NCBI GenBank assembly: GCA_023052935.1
Contig: CM041298.1
Coordinates: forward strand, 18,521,371 to 18,585,370
Length of the DNA stretch: 64,000 bases
Direction: 5' to 3'
Origin: Piezodorus guildinii
Taxonomy: Eukaryota; Arthropoda; Insecta; Hemiptera; Pentatomidae
Below the pieces are notes generated by a model. The model made no database searches and had not been told where the DNA came from. It worked only from the letters and a program-made list of their open reading frames with translations. Both the position numbers and the translations under genes were made by a program. Shown here piece by piece: positions 30,503 through 40,069 of this stretch. How positions within the stretch are numbered: the first letter of the stretch is position 1; each line of letters starts with the position of its first letter.

Positions 30503-33500
30503 TAGACGTTTCTATTTCTTTTATGACATTCTCAATATCTTCATCAGTTATTTCTGGGTTTTTTTGACTTGTACTAGGTTTATTATTATTATTATTATTT
30601 GATTTATTTTTCTTAGTGACCTTTTTCGGTCGTTTGACTTGATCAGGGTGGAGTTTTTTCTTTCTACCTTTATTTCTATTTTGAAATCTTTTATCAACAT
30701 ACTTTCCTTTTTCGTATTTAGGATCTATTTTCTTTTTCTGTTGTCTCTTTATATACACATCTTCCGGGATTTCTATGTCTTCTCTATTTTCATTTAACTT
30801 GCCTATTTTTCTCTCTTTATTTTGTTCTATACCTTTCTTAGTTATTTCGAAAAGCTGCTTCATTTTCCGATGGTACTCATGAACAAGATATTCTTTTATT
30901 TCCGGGGATTCATTATAAGTTTCATTAGTGATACCGAAAGTTATTTCGTTAGGGGTCATTTTAAGATCTTGATTAAGGGAATTATTATATGCTGTCGTTG
31001 CTTGCTCTAACTTATCTTCCTCTTTATCATCTTTGTTTTCTATGTTTATAAGTCTTAAAATTTCTAATAACGAAGAGCTTGCTCGATTAAGCAATCCAAG
31101 AGAGTTAGGGTGATTGGGGGTAGTATAATGTAATTCAATATTTAAGTAGTTTAGAAAATCTTTAAACAAGTTATTGTCGAATTCTCTTCCGTTGTCACAT
31201 GATATTTTTTGGGGTTTTGGAAAATATGCTAAATATTTTTTCAATACTTTCATGCTTTCTATGGCATTATAACTCGTTGCGTAATAAGAAAATATTCTTT
31301 TGGAAAAAGTATCTACTATTAAATAAATGTAATAATTACTCATGTGTAAGGTATCAATCATTAAATCTGTAAAGGGTTTCTCAGGTGTGGGAGTAATTTT
31401 AAATTTTTGTTTTATAGGTCTTCTATCGTATTTGCCTTTTCCACATGTGTCACATTTGTTTATAATTTCTGTGATATGATCTTTCATATTGGGCCAATAA
31501 AATTTGGTTTTCAAAACTAAATATGTTTCATTTATACCTCTGTGGCATGTCTTGGCGATATGATAATCAAGGATAAGTAATTTCTGGTCTTCCGTGTTCT
31601 TTACATCTGGCAATAGTTTATAATATCTTTTAATTCTATTTGTGGGAAATTTTTCTCTAATGAGTGATGCAACTTTATTAAATAATGCATTATACCAATT
31701 ATTTTCACTTTCTATAGAATCTGATATGGGTGAGCAGTATATGCCGTAAGTTATATTTGGTCTTAAGATTTCTAAAAGTTTTTCTTCTATTTCAAAATCT
31801 TTTTCATGATAAGGCCAAGTAAATTCAATTGTTGTTCTTTGCTTATTATTGAATATTGTTTCGCGTTGAATTTTCGCGTGTCCCTTTTTTATTATTATTT
31901 GATTTTTCTCAACATTTACTGGTCTAGATTTATCATCGACTATTAAGATTCTGTTATCGGAGGATTCTGTGGAGTGCTGCGTTGCTAAAGAAGATATATC
32001 ATCTTGAATTATTTCTTGGTGTTCACCATTATTATTTTCTTCTATGTTTTCATCATTATTAATTCCTTCTAAGTTTTCATTGTTAGCTTCTTCTTGGGTT
32101 TCTTCTATTCCCATTTCTTGTAATAAATCTACGATTTCTTGTGAATAGTTATTAGGAGAATTTTCTGTATGAAAAATATCAAATTCTGGTTCTTTTAATT
32201 TCCTTTCTTCAATAGGGTAACGGGATAAATGATCGGCGACTTTATTAGCCTTTCCTTCAATGTATTTTATGTCATATTCGAAATCTTCTAACAATAATTT
32301 CCATCTAATTAATCTGGCGTTCTGTGTTTTACACGTTCTTAAATATTCTAAAGGTTTGTGATCTGAATATATGAAAAATTTTCTACCGTATAAGTAGGGT
32401 CGAAAATGATTGCAAGCCCAAATAATGGCTAAACATTCCTTTTCCGTTGTTGAGTAATTTTGTTCTGCTTTATTAAGTGTTCTGGATGCAAAACATACAG
32501 GGAGTTCTTTTCCATCTTTCTTCTGTGCTAATACTGCACCAATGGCGAAATTACTTGCGTCAGTTGTTAAGAAAAAGTCCTGATTGAAATCTGGAATTTG
32601 CAAAATGGGGCTACTACATACAAGTTGTTTCAATTTCTCAAAAGCGTTTTCATATAACTCTGGTTTGATTTCTTTTTGATCTTTTCGAAGACATCTCGTT
32701 AATGGGGAAGCTATCTTTGCGTAATTTGGTATCATTTTCCTATAGAAACCAGTTAATCCTGAAAAGCTTTTAATTTCTTTTTCATTTTTAGGGAGTTTAA
32801 AATCTTTTACTGCTTTTATCTTTTCTGGATTAGGTTCTATGCCGCGTTCGCTGATAATATGTCCGAGGAATAACAATTCTTTCTTGCAAAATTCTGTCTT
32901 ATCGAGCTGAATCTTTAAGTTATGTTTTTCTAACTTTTTAAGAGTTTCTTCTAAATGTTTCCAATGATCTTTGTAATTTTCAGAAAAAATTATAATATCG
33001 TCCATATAGACTAAAACGTTAATAGAATCTGAAAAAATGATATTCATGGCTCTTTGAAACGTTGCTGGGGCATTACTGAGTCCAAATGGCATGCGAAGGA
33101 ATTCAAAGTGGCCTTGATCTGTAGAAAATGCTGTTTTTGGGATAGAACTTTCTTCGACTTTTATTTGATGGAAGCCTGAGCAAAGGTCCATTGCTGTAAA
33201 TATCGTCGCTTTTCCTAATTTGCCTAAAAGGTCTTCAATATTAGGAATGGGGAATTTATCCGGGGTTGTTTCTCGATTTAATTTCCTGTAATCAATCACC
33301 ATTCGTATTTTTCTTTTTCCTGATGCGTCTGGCTTTTTCGGGACAATCCAAACGGGAGAATTGTAAGGGGAATTGCTGGGTCTTATTATTTTGGATTCTA
33401 ACATCTTTTTAATTTCTTCCTTAATATTTTCTTTGAATTGGTGGGGATATCTGTAATTTTTCGAATATATCGGGTCTTCGGTTTTTGTTTTAATCTTATG

Positions 33501-34280
33501 CTCCAATAAATCAGTGGCTGAAAGGGGATCATTTTCAGTCTTAAATACTGATGGATATTTCGATAATAATTTAATTAAATTTGATTTTTCTTGAGGAGGT
33601 ATATGGTCGGTTCTGATTAGTTGGGGGATTTGTTTTATTATTTCATGGTTTCCTTTTTTATTAGAATCTGTTAATTCTACTTCTTCTTTTTGCAAATAGT
33701 ATAAAGGTAAATATATGGTTTCGTTAACTTTACTGTCGATTATTATATTTTGATCATAGATGCCAGGTTTAATTTTAATCTTATCATCTTCATAGTCAAT
33801 AAAATATAGATTTTTATTTTGTTCTACTTTTATCTGATTTTCGCCTTCTTTCAAAACTAATTTTAAAACTTCGTCTTCCATAATAAAATCAAACTCTGTA
33901 TAGCGAGTTTTTATTTTGTTGGTTTCGAAATCGATATTAAATTTCATTTCCCTCATTGTCTCATTTCCTAGTAGTATTTCGTAATTGGGACTGAAATTAA
34001 ATAGATAAAATTTTATTTTTTCGGGGTTTTTAAGAAAATTATTTCTGCAATAAACTGAAATAGATTCCGTGCCAAGTTCTTCTCCGGTTGCTGTTTTTAT
34101 TGTAAAATTTTCTTTTTCTCTTTCAACATCTGGTGGTACAATGTCTGGTCTTATATAATTCTTCCAAGATCCGGTATCAATAAGCCATTTACGATTCGCG
34201 TGGTCTTTAACATAAGGCAGTTGGCTTTTATTCTCTTCTTTTATGTGTTTTGATTGTCTGGCGGGCCTTTCTCTAAAAAA
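30387..34280 (-). CDS. pol: Pol polyprotein (protease, RT, RNase H, integrase) by -1 frameshift
   Basis: The first ATG is at 33956 (1189 codons), but the frame is open upstream to the frameshift site, so the mature product begins about 34274. Protease: WLIDTGSW at ~34150. Numbering from the ATG: RT with YMDD at 317-320 and FLRMPFGLSNAPATF; RNase H with TTDAS at 464 and YSDHKPLEYL. The integrase zinc finger is H799, H805, C835, C838. Core catalytic Asp are D868 and D921. Position 957, where DD35E spacing predicts Glu, is Asn (codon 31086-31088). The C-terminus is Lys/Asn-rich. It replicates element RNA and integrates the cDNA; the substitution should cripple integration unless complemented. 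Confidence 0.92.
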   Translation of the reverse strand, partial: FFRERPARQSKHIKEENKSQLPYVKDHANRKWLIDTGSWKNYIRPDIVPPDVEREKENFTIKTATGEELGTESISVYCRNNFLKNPEKIKFYLFNFSPNYEILLGNETMREMKFNIDFETNKIKTRYTEFDFIMEDEVLKLVLKEGENQIKVEQNKNLYFIDYEDDKIKIKPGIYDQNIIIDSKVNETIYLPLYYLQKEEVELTDSNKKGNHEIIKQIPQLIRTDHIPPQEKSNLIKLLSKYPSVFKTENDPLSATDLLEHKIKTKTEDPIYSKNYRYPHQFKENIKEEIKKMLESKIIRPSNSPYNSPVWIVPKKPDASGKRKIRMVIDYRKLNRETTPDKFPIPNIEDLLGKLGKATIFTAMDLCSGFHQIKVEESSIPKTAFSTDQGHFEFLRMPFGLSNAPATFQRAMNIIFSDSINVLVYMDDIIIFSENYKDHWKHLEETLKKLEKHNLKIQLDKTEFCKKELLFLGHIISERGIEPNPEKIKAVKDFKLPKNEKEIKSFSGLTGFYRKMIPNYAKIASPLTRCLRKDQKEIKPELYENAFEKLKQLVCSSPILQIPDFNQDFFLTTDASNFAIGAVLAQKKDGKELPVCFASRTLNKAEQNYSTTEKECLAIIWACNHFRPYLYGRKFFIYSDHKPLEYLRTCKTQNARLIRWKLLLEDFEYDIKYIEGKANKVADHLSRYPIEERKLKEPEFDIFHTENSPNNYSQEIVDLLQEMGIEETQEEANNENLEGINNDENIEENNNGEHQEIIQDDISSLATQHSTESSDNRILIVDDKSRPVNVEKNQIIIKKGHAKIQRETIFNNKQRTTIEFTWPYHEKDFEIEEKLLEILRPNITYGIYCSPISDSIESENNWYNALFNKVASLIREKFPTNRIKRYYKLLPDVKNTEDQKLLILDYHIAKTCHRGINETYLVLKTKFYWPNMKDHITEIINKCDTCGKGKYDRRPIKQKFKITPTPEKPFTDLMIDTLHMSNYYIYLIVDTFSKRIFSYYATSYNAIESMKVLKKYLAYFPKPQKISCDNGREFDNNLFKDFLNYLNIELHYTTPNHPNSLGLLNRASSSLLEILRLINIENKDDKEEDKLEQATTAYNNSLNQDLKMTPNEITFGITNETYNESPEIKEYLVHEYHRKMKQLFEITKKGIEQNKERKIGKLNENREDIEIPEDVYIKRQQKKKIDPKYEKGKYVDKRFQNRNKGRKKKLHPDQVKRPKKVTKKNKSNNNNNNKPSTSQKNPEITDEDIENVIKEIETSNVTGVSQDDFEFDDELFQVSSDRSAYGSDTDPANTRFI

Positions 34281-35371
34281 GAATTATTTGGATCTAATTT
34301 TTCTAATTTCTCTCTTAATTCTCTGATTTCTTGGTCTTTCGGGTCTTCTTGCTGAATTTGGAAATTAGGCTGTTTCGGTTTATTCCCGAATGCGCTAACT
34401 GTTCTCATGGATACAGTTGGATTTTCATCTTTCTTATTATTATTATAATTTTGATTCCGGTATCGACCTGAACCGTTGAAATACCTTTGTTGTTCTTGAC
34501 GGGGCCATTGTTGGTAATAATTATTATTATTATTATTCTGCCGGTAGTCTTGTGGAGGTTCTTGTTGTCGATATTGATGCTCTTGTCTTTGATTATGTGG
34601 GTTATACGGGTTATTGGGATTTTGCCAATTATTAAATCGTTTGTGATGTTTTTTATCGAACTTTTTCTTATGGTCGAAGCCTCTTTTGTAATCATGTTCT
34701 CCGGGTCTTCTCATATTTCCCGAATTTATGAGGTCATCGAAGAGTAGATGGTTCTCATTCTGAATTAAATTTCTCAAATCATCTAATGTTCTTAACTTTT
34801 CTGCTTTAGTCATAAGATATGTTCTTATGTGAAGGGGCATGTTAGTGTAAAAAAAATAAAGAATACTTTTCTCTAATGCGCTAATAATTGTTTCTCTATT
34901 TGGTGTGTTTTCTATCCGATGTTTAGAAATTATTAAAGTGCGGATCTTATCAATTCTTTGAAGGAAATCAAGAGGGTGTTCCTTATGATGTATTTTGTTA
35001 TTAAATAATTCATGCGATAATTGTTCAATTGAGCGGCTGTCTCTGAAGGTTCTTTCGAGATAATTTAGTAATTCTTCAACACGACTAAATTCGCACGTTG
35101 TATTTATATAATCAGCTTCATCCGTAAGTTTTGCTAAAAGTTTACTTAATAATCTTTGTTCGTTTAGTTCCTTAAACGAGTTGTCCGGTTTACACACGAT
35201 TTGGTAAACTTGTCTACAAACTGTCACGAATTTTAACAGATTGTGTGGATTTCCATTAAAATTAGGGATATGATCGTAGTCTGCCGATTTAATTTGAAAG
35301 CTTGCCATATTTGTAGTTAATATTAAATTATTTACTCGCAGGATTAAAGAATTTAAATAATCATCAGACAT
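34241..35371 (-). CDS. gag: Gag structural protein
   Basis: 376 codons. Two in-frame ATGs are available. The second (residue 22, MASFQIKSADYDHIPNF) is the better start because the gag-only element begins at the equivalent point. Residues ~30-215 form a capsid-like helical region (YDHIPNFNGNPHNLLKFV; FLQRIDKIRTLI). The C-terminal third is Asn/Gln/Arg-rich (RYRNQNYNNNKK-type) with no CCHC knuckle, as is usual for errantivirus Gag, where basic residues bind RNA. The last codons overlap the pol frame; see the slippery site. A related N-terminus occurs at 17933-19060. Confidence 0.88.
   Translation of the reverse strand: MSDDYLNSLILRVNNLILTTNMASFQIKSADYDHIPNFNGNPHNLLKFVTVCRQVYQIVCKPDNSFKELNEQRLLSKLLAKLTDEADYINTTCEFSRVEELLNYLERTFRDSRSIEQLSHELFNNKIHHKEHPLDFLQRIDKIRTLIISKHRIENTPNRETIISALEKSILYFFYTNMPLHIRTYLMTKAEKLRTLDDLRNLIQNENHLLFDDLINSGNMRRPGEHDYKRGFDHKKKFDKKHHKRFNNWQNPNNPYNPHNQRQEHQYRQQEPPQDYRQNNNNNNYYQQWPRQEQQRYFNGSGRYRNQNYNNNKKDENPTVSMRTVSAFGNKPKQPNFQIQQEDPKDQEIRELREKLEKLDPNNSFLEKGPPDNQNT
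34274..34280 (-). promoter_or_regulatory. -1 ribosomal frameshift heptamer T TTT TTA
   Basis: In gag phase the minus strand reads TCT TTT TTA GAG, giving the canonical X XXY YYZ heptamer T TTT TTA 11 codons before the gag stop. After a -1 slip the frame continues AGA GAA AGG CCC and runs open into protease and the rest of pol. This explains how pol is expressed without its own start. Confidence 0.88.
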
Positions 35372-35732
35372 AAAATTACAATAGTAAAGGAAATTAACTT
35401 ACAAAAATTGAGTACGCTGTCAAAATAATCTTCGACGGGGTGTGAAGATCTGTCCTTGAGCTGGATACCTGACGACAGTGAAGTCCGGCCAAGGTTGAGT
35501 GCAGATAAGAGACTTTGCCTGCGTTGCGAGATGCTCGGGGTGAGTGAACTCGTCCAGAATCTGAAGATCTCGAAGTTGGTAGTCCTCGGTAGGTAAGCCA
35601 AAATCTTGAGTCTTCACAGGTGAGGAATCCTAGGCGGTAGTCCTAATTCTGGATTTGCGGAAAAAGTTCGGATCTGCGGAAACTCGGTTCTTAAAACTGC
35701 GATAAAAATATGCAGTCCCTATTTTGGGCGCC
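35372..35732 (-). other. Provirus leader and primer-binding site
   Basis: About 360-bp untranslated leader in element sense. The primer site TGGCGCCC... abuts the LTR at 35732. The leader shares the words CTGGATACCTG and GCAGTGAAGTCC with that of the gag-only element, which may be packaging-related. Confidence 0.75.
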
Positions 35733-36027
35733 AATTTTGGTGTTCGTGCTCGTTATTGTAAAAAAAAATATTTTATTTATTCAAAAGTTACAAAATATCG
35801 ATAATAACACTTTAAAAGACAATAATGACAATCTTGATAATAACAATATGGCTATACTAGATCTGACATAGATTACGTACCATAATTACTGCGAGGACTT
35901 GAAGAGAGAGAGTGAGTGATCCCTGGGAGAAGGGACAGGGTATATAAAGGTTAATAGGACTGCTGAATAAGATTCAAGGAATATGGTGTGATCTGCAGGT
36001 GCACTATGGCCTCATGGTGGCGTGACT
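35733..36027 (-). promoter_or_regulatory. 5' LTR of provirus (promoter)
   Basis: 295 bp. Minus sense: TTTATATACC TATA box (~35940) followed ~30 bp later by a TCACT initiator-like word, and AATAAA farther down. It drives the genomic transcript on the minus strand. Confidence 0.88.
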
Positions 36028-36191
36028 TATTACAATTTGTTTCTATATGAACATTAGTAATAGTGATATAAGATCCCATTCACACAATATATACAGTATA
36101 TAATGATAAAGTCAAATTAAAATAAATACAGTACATATACAAAATAAAAAATCAAACAACAACCTATAATTGAGATAAATACAAATAAATG

Positions 36192-36271
<80 letters not shown>

Positions 36272-37033
36272 AATGTATTGAGGATACTGAGGGGAGTTCA
36301 TAATTAAATAATTTTAATATTAAACAATTAATGATAACGAACCTTTGTCGGCAAAACATCAAAAGGTGTTTACCTAGCCCCCGAGATTTCCCATCGGTAT
36401 GGCCCCCCCAGCGGTACCAGAAACCTCTGGTGGTTTCCCCCTAGCGGCGGCCAACAAGAATATTAAGATGGGTGTAAAGATAAGAATAATAGCACAAAGG
36501 CTATACCGCCAACCGGTACTTCCCATCTCGGCCCACCCGAGGTGACGAGAAGGAGAGAGAAGAACCGAAGAGTTAGTCAAGTTTGATCCTCAAGAAGGGT
36601 GAGTCGGGTTCCATCTACAAGAAGAGGAGGTGGCCGTCGGGGTTCTGAGAGCAGCTGGAGGATGATGCCAAGAAAGGGGACCTAAGACTGAATTCACATT
36701 CGCCAGCCGGTTAAGTGTTTCAAAGGTATATCGTTATTTGTAATATTGTATGGCAAAGGTAGTAAAATGTCCCTCAGTATTCTCAATCAGAGTTCTAGGC
36801 CATGGGTTAATATAACTTATATGTGTAAATTAATAATTATAGTAATGTATTAATTGAATCTTGTTTACTTTAATCTTACCCTGCATGCCACCTATTGGAT
36901 TGGTAAACACGATACCTTTGGAAAGGAGATCCATGGTATCATTAAATATAGTTTATATATTGACTAAATATAGTAAGTAAGCTAGTTTTTGAAGCTACCG
37001 CTGCCTTGGAAAAGCAGCCGGTCAACAATATAG

Positions 37034-37110
<77 letters not shown>

Positions 37111-37956
37111 TATATATAATTAAATAATAATAAATATAAGAACAAAACATTAAACTATAATTGAGATAAATAAAAGTTCGCAAAAAAAACAAACATCATA
37201 CAAACAAACATAACTAATCCATTTATTGAAACAAAAAATTAGGTATATACTCAGGAGATACTAATCGTATATTTCTGGTGATAATTTTTCACGATTGCAA
37301 TACTATATATTTATTTCATACATCGATATGTAAAAGTGAAATATAATAAAAAAAACAAAAAAAAAAAAAACAACTATCAGAACTATACCAACTTGAGTTA
37401 GTTAGTGAGTTAGTTTATTAAATATTAACTTCAAGATTCAGGACTATAATGACAACCCATGACGCAATAAATTAAAAATTTAGATTAGAAAAGCGAATAA
37501 TGAAAGACATGATTAAATAATAATAATGTAATATTTTGCCTTTGCCTCTATTGAAAATTAATATAAATGCCAAAATAAATTAATCGACCAAGTTTATTAA
37601 ATGTGAGAGTGATAATTTTGTCGGCGCCTCCGAACGAAACGTGATCAGAATTAATGCCTTACCTAGGGTTAGGGTAAATTGCTGCTTTTTCGAGAACGAA
37701 TTTTAAAATATACCTTCATCATCTGATATTCATAGTTAAAATATATTATATATATATATATATATTTTTTATCTGAACTATTTTTTAAATTAAAATAAAA
37801 ATAAATATCATCATTTGAATAGATGGGCGCAACTTTAACTTGGTGGTTATGATCTATTTAAAATTCAAAGATAATTTGGAAGGTGGAAAAAGGTTAAAAA
37901 ACTGAGTAAAGTTAAAATTATCTAATTATAGACATGATAATTTGTTTATCGCTAAG
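36028..37956. repeat. TA-microsatellite region with duplicated flanks
   Basis: (TA)n arrays at 36194-36269, 37038-37101 and 37743-37766. CTATAATTGAGATAAATA occurs beside the first two in the same orientation and again, inverted, near 44210, so these belong to one repeat family. Between the first two is a GC-richer block (36360-36720) with no recognisable protein. No gene supported. Confidence 0.6.
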
Positions 37957-38936
37957 ATTCATGGGAGACACCATAAATTTACTCAATTGAGACTTTGATT
38001 TCCAAAAGGTACTATATCCATTCTAGGAAATTTTACAGGAAGCGCGAAAATCTCTCATTACTATATTATTAAACCAGCTAATTTGGGTATTTTTGCCTTA
38101 AAATTTAGAATTATTTTTTTACTATAATAATAACATCATATTAAAGTTATGAAATGATTTTTTTTAGAATGATTTGGAACGAAAATAAATGCGTAATTAG
38201 TACTTTTAGAAAATGACCGCATTTCTAAATCGCGTTTTTTAAGGACTTGAGAATTCATTAGATAACATAAAATAGAATATTTAGATAAAACTAAATGATG
38301 AGAATACAAATATGTGAAAAAATCAATTTCGTAAAAAATGTCCTTTAGTACCTTTTGGAAATCAACGTCTCAATTTTCGCAGAACAAACTGTCAGGTCGT
38401 AATTGTTCTTTTGTTTGAATATTTGTTCGATAAATATCAGGCCGTTTTACAAAAGAAATTCTTGGATATATTTTTTTAAAACAATTTATTTAATCCAGTC
38501 ATCGCGACGTTTCAGCCTCTAGGGCCATTATCAAGCTTCTGTAATCAATTTAAGTCTCATTGCATTTATACATTTTCAACAATTCAATTACAACAACATA
38601 TAATAAATTATTTTTTATAAGTATGTCACCTACCATGCATATCCATCTTAATTATCTTTTCATTTCACCGCTTTTCAGCAGCGTCGTCATAATTTTTTTT
38701 AAATGTAATTTTTCAAAAAAAAAAAAACCTGTATTCAAAAATATCATATTATTTTTCATCATCAATTGTTTTAAAAAAATATATCCAAGAATTTCTTTTG
38801 TAAAACGGCCTGATATTTATCGAACAAACTGTCAGGCTTTCAACTTAAAGGGAATTAGGTACATAGAAACGATGCTTCTGCTGATCGAAGATACCGAAGA
38901 ACTGAAAAGTGAAAAATTTATGGTGTTTCCCATGAT
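37957..38936. repeat. Inverted-repeat element interrupted by a hammerhead-motif insertion
   Basis: Left arm 37957-38012 (CATGGGAGACACCATAAATT, GATTTCCAAAAGGTACT) pairs with two right-side segments: 38349-38376 (AGTACCTTTTGGAAATC) and 38910-38935 (AATTTATGGTGTTTCCCATG). The right arm is therefore split by the insertion at 38397-38821. No coding capacity. Confidence 0.6.
38397..38821. mobile_element. Small palindromic element with hammerhead-like motif
   Basis: 425 bp between direct repeats GAACAAACTGTCAGG (38382-38396 and 38822-38836). Inverted arms of ~65 bp (ATAAATATCAGGCCGTTTTA... at 38436-38493 and its complement at 38762-38821) are near perfect. Near the left arm, on the minus strand at 38504-38537, is TTGATAATGGCC-CTAGAGGCT-GAAACGTC, a hammerhead-like arrangement. 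A long target duplication plus this motif recalls Penelope-like elements. No ORF beyond chance. Confidence 0.6.
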
Positions 38937-40069
38937 AACCATAAATTAAACTGTGTCACAGTATTCACGCACAGAATAAGACAAACAGATGAGCAACTAC
39001 TGTCATTGCTTATAGTTCTTTAGTTCATCAGGTGATTAAAACCTGTTATTTAGTATTAAGCACGTTAAACTTTGTAGTCCGTCTCAAGTTAATAAATAAA
39101 TAATAAATTTTCAACCTTTGAGATCTGTTTAATAAATGAATTTGAGATATATATAAACGTGAAATGTTTCGTTCATGTTGTGTAAGTTAATACATACCTA
39201 ATCCCGTGCGATAACGAAACACACTGAGTGTGTGTGTGTCTTCTCTTTATGCTTGTCTAATTCGTTCGAGTAGATTTAAAAAACAGGACTACCTACATTA
39301 ATATATTTCTTTATAGATTACCCTTACATATTGTTATACTTAAAGTTATATAGAAAAAAAAGATGAATCCGAATTTTTAAAAAAAAATGGAACAATTAAT
39401 TAAAAGAAACAAAAAAATTATATTATTTTGTTATTTTAATATTACATTTATTATTTGAATTATCATTACATGAATATTTCTAAAGATATTGTGCTAGATA
39501 AAGAACCCAAATCTGTTGGTCAGCACTGTTTTATAATTCTTATCCTTTAAGAATGACACAGAATTTATAAAAGCGAAAAAAATATATATATTATTTTCTT
39601 CAACTTTTAGCTTCGGGACCATATTATAGTTGACCAGTTCTATGGGTTCACAAGTCGTAATATTCAAGCTTATAAACCACAAGAGAATGACAAACAAATA
39701 TTCTTCAAATGGCATAGAATGCTCCCTCAACGATTTATTTAGAACGTGAGAAAGCAGATTTGTAACCACTTTCAAAAGAAAACAGAGTAATGGCATACCA
39801 GAAATGATTGATGCAAAGGTGCTAGGTAAAGAAAGCAACTAAAGAGAAACTGATGGTAGTTCATGTTTGATTCAAGCGCACTTCCACAGAATTTATAATT
39901 TATCTTGTCTTTTTTTATTCTACAAATGATTTCTCTCCCACCTCAACTTATGCATTTCCAGTTACGAGGGTCTATATTAAAACTCCCTTAGTTTTTGAGA
40001 ATAATATTTCGTGAACCGCAGTTACTTTTCTCTCGAACATATTTACAGAAAAAATGTTGATTGGACACA
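38937..40069. other. AT-rich intergenic stretch
   Basis: Apart from the exon-like stretch on the minus strand (39494-39852), no feature is supported. Confidence 0.4.
39494..39852 (-). CDS. Unrecognised open exon-like stretch
   Basis: On the minus strand a good acceptor (CAGTTTCTCTTTAG, ~39840-39853) is followed by ~118 open codons, with a hydrophobic segment FVILLWFISLNITTC. It could be the last exon of a membrane protein (a chemoreceptor-like tail is conceivable but the expected C-terminal signature is not seen) or chance. No partner exon found. Confidence 0.22.

Larger units (their letters stand above)
28524..36027 (-). mobile_element. Errantivirus-like Ty3/Gypsy provirus with gag, pol and env
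   Basis: A 7504-bp minus-strand element with LTRs at 28524-28824 and 35733-36027. They differ by only one substitution and one ~6-bp indel, so the insertion is young. TAT flanks both sides. TGGCGCCCAAAATAGGGAC next to the 5' LTR is a tRNA-Lys-like primer site; the purine tract AAGGACGGAGG precedes the 3' LTR. Order in element sense: leader (35732-35372), gag, pr-RT-RNase H-integrase, env overlapping the end of pol. This is the layout of insect errantiviruses. gag and pol are joined by a -1 frameshift heptamer. All three ORFs are open; the integrase has a catalytic substitution. A paralogous empty site exists near 44360. Confidence 0.93.

Noticed and set aside
36117..36362. ORF with a long YIYIYI repeat, and similar ones at 36942 and 57707
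   Set aside because: These are translations of (TA)n microsatellites.
39494..39838. Calling this ORF a gustatory receptor
   Set aside because: Only a hydrophobic segment and an acceptor site support it. The expected C-terminal receptor signature is absent.
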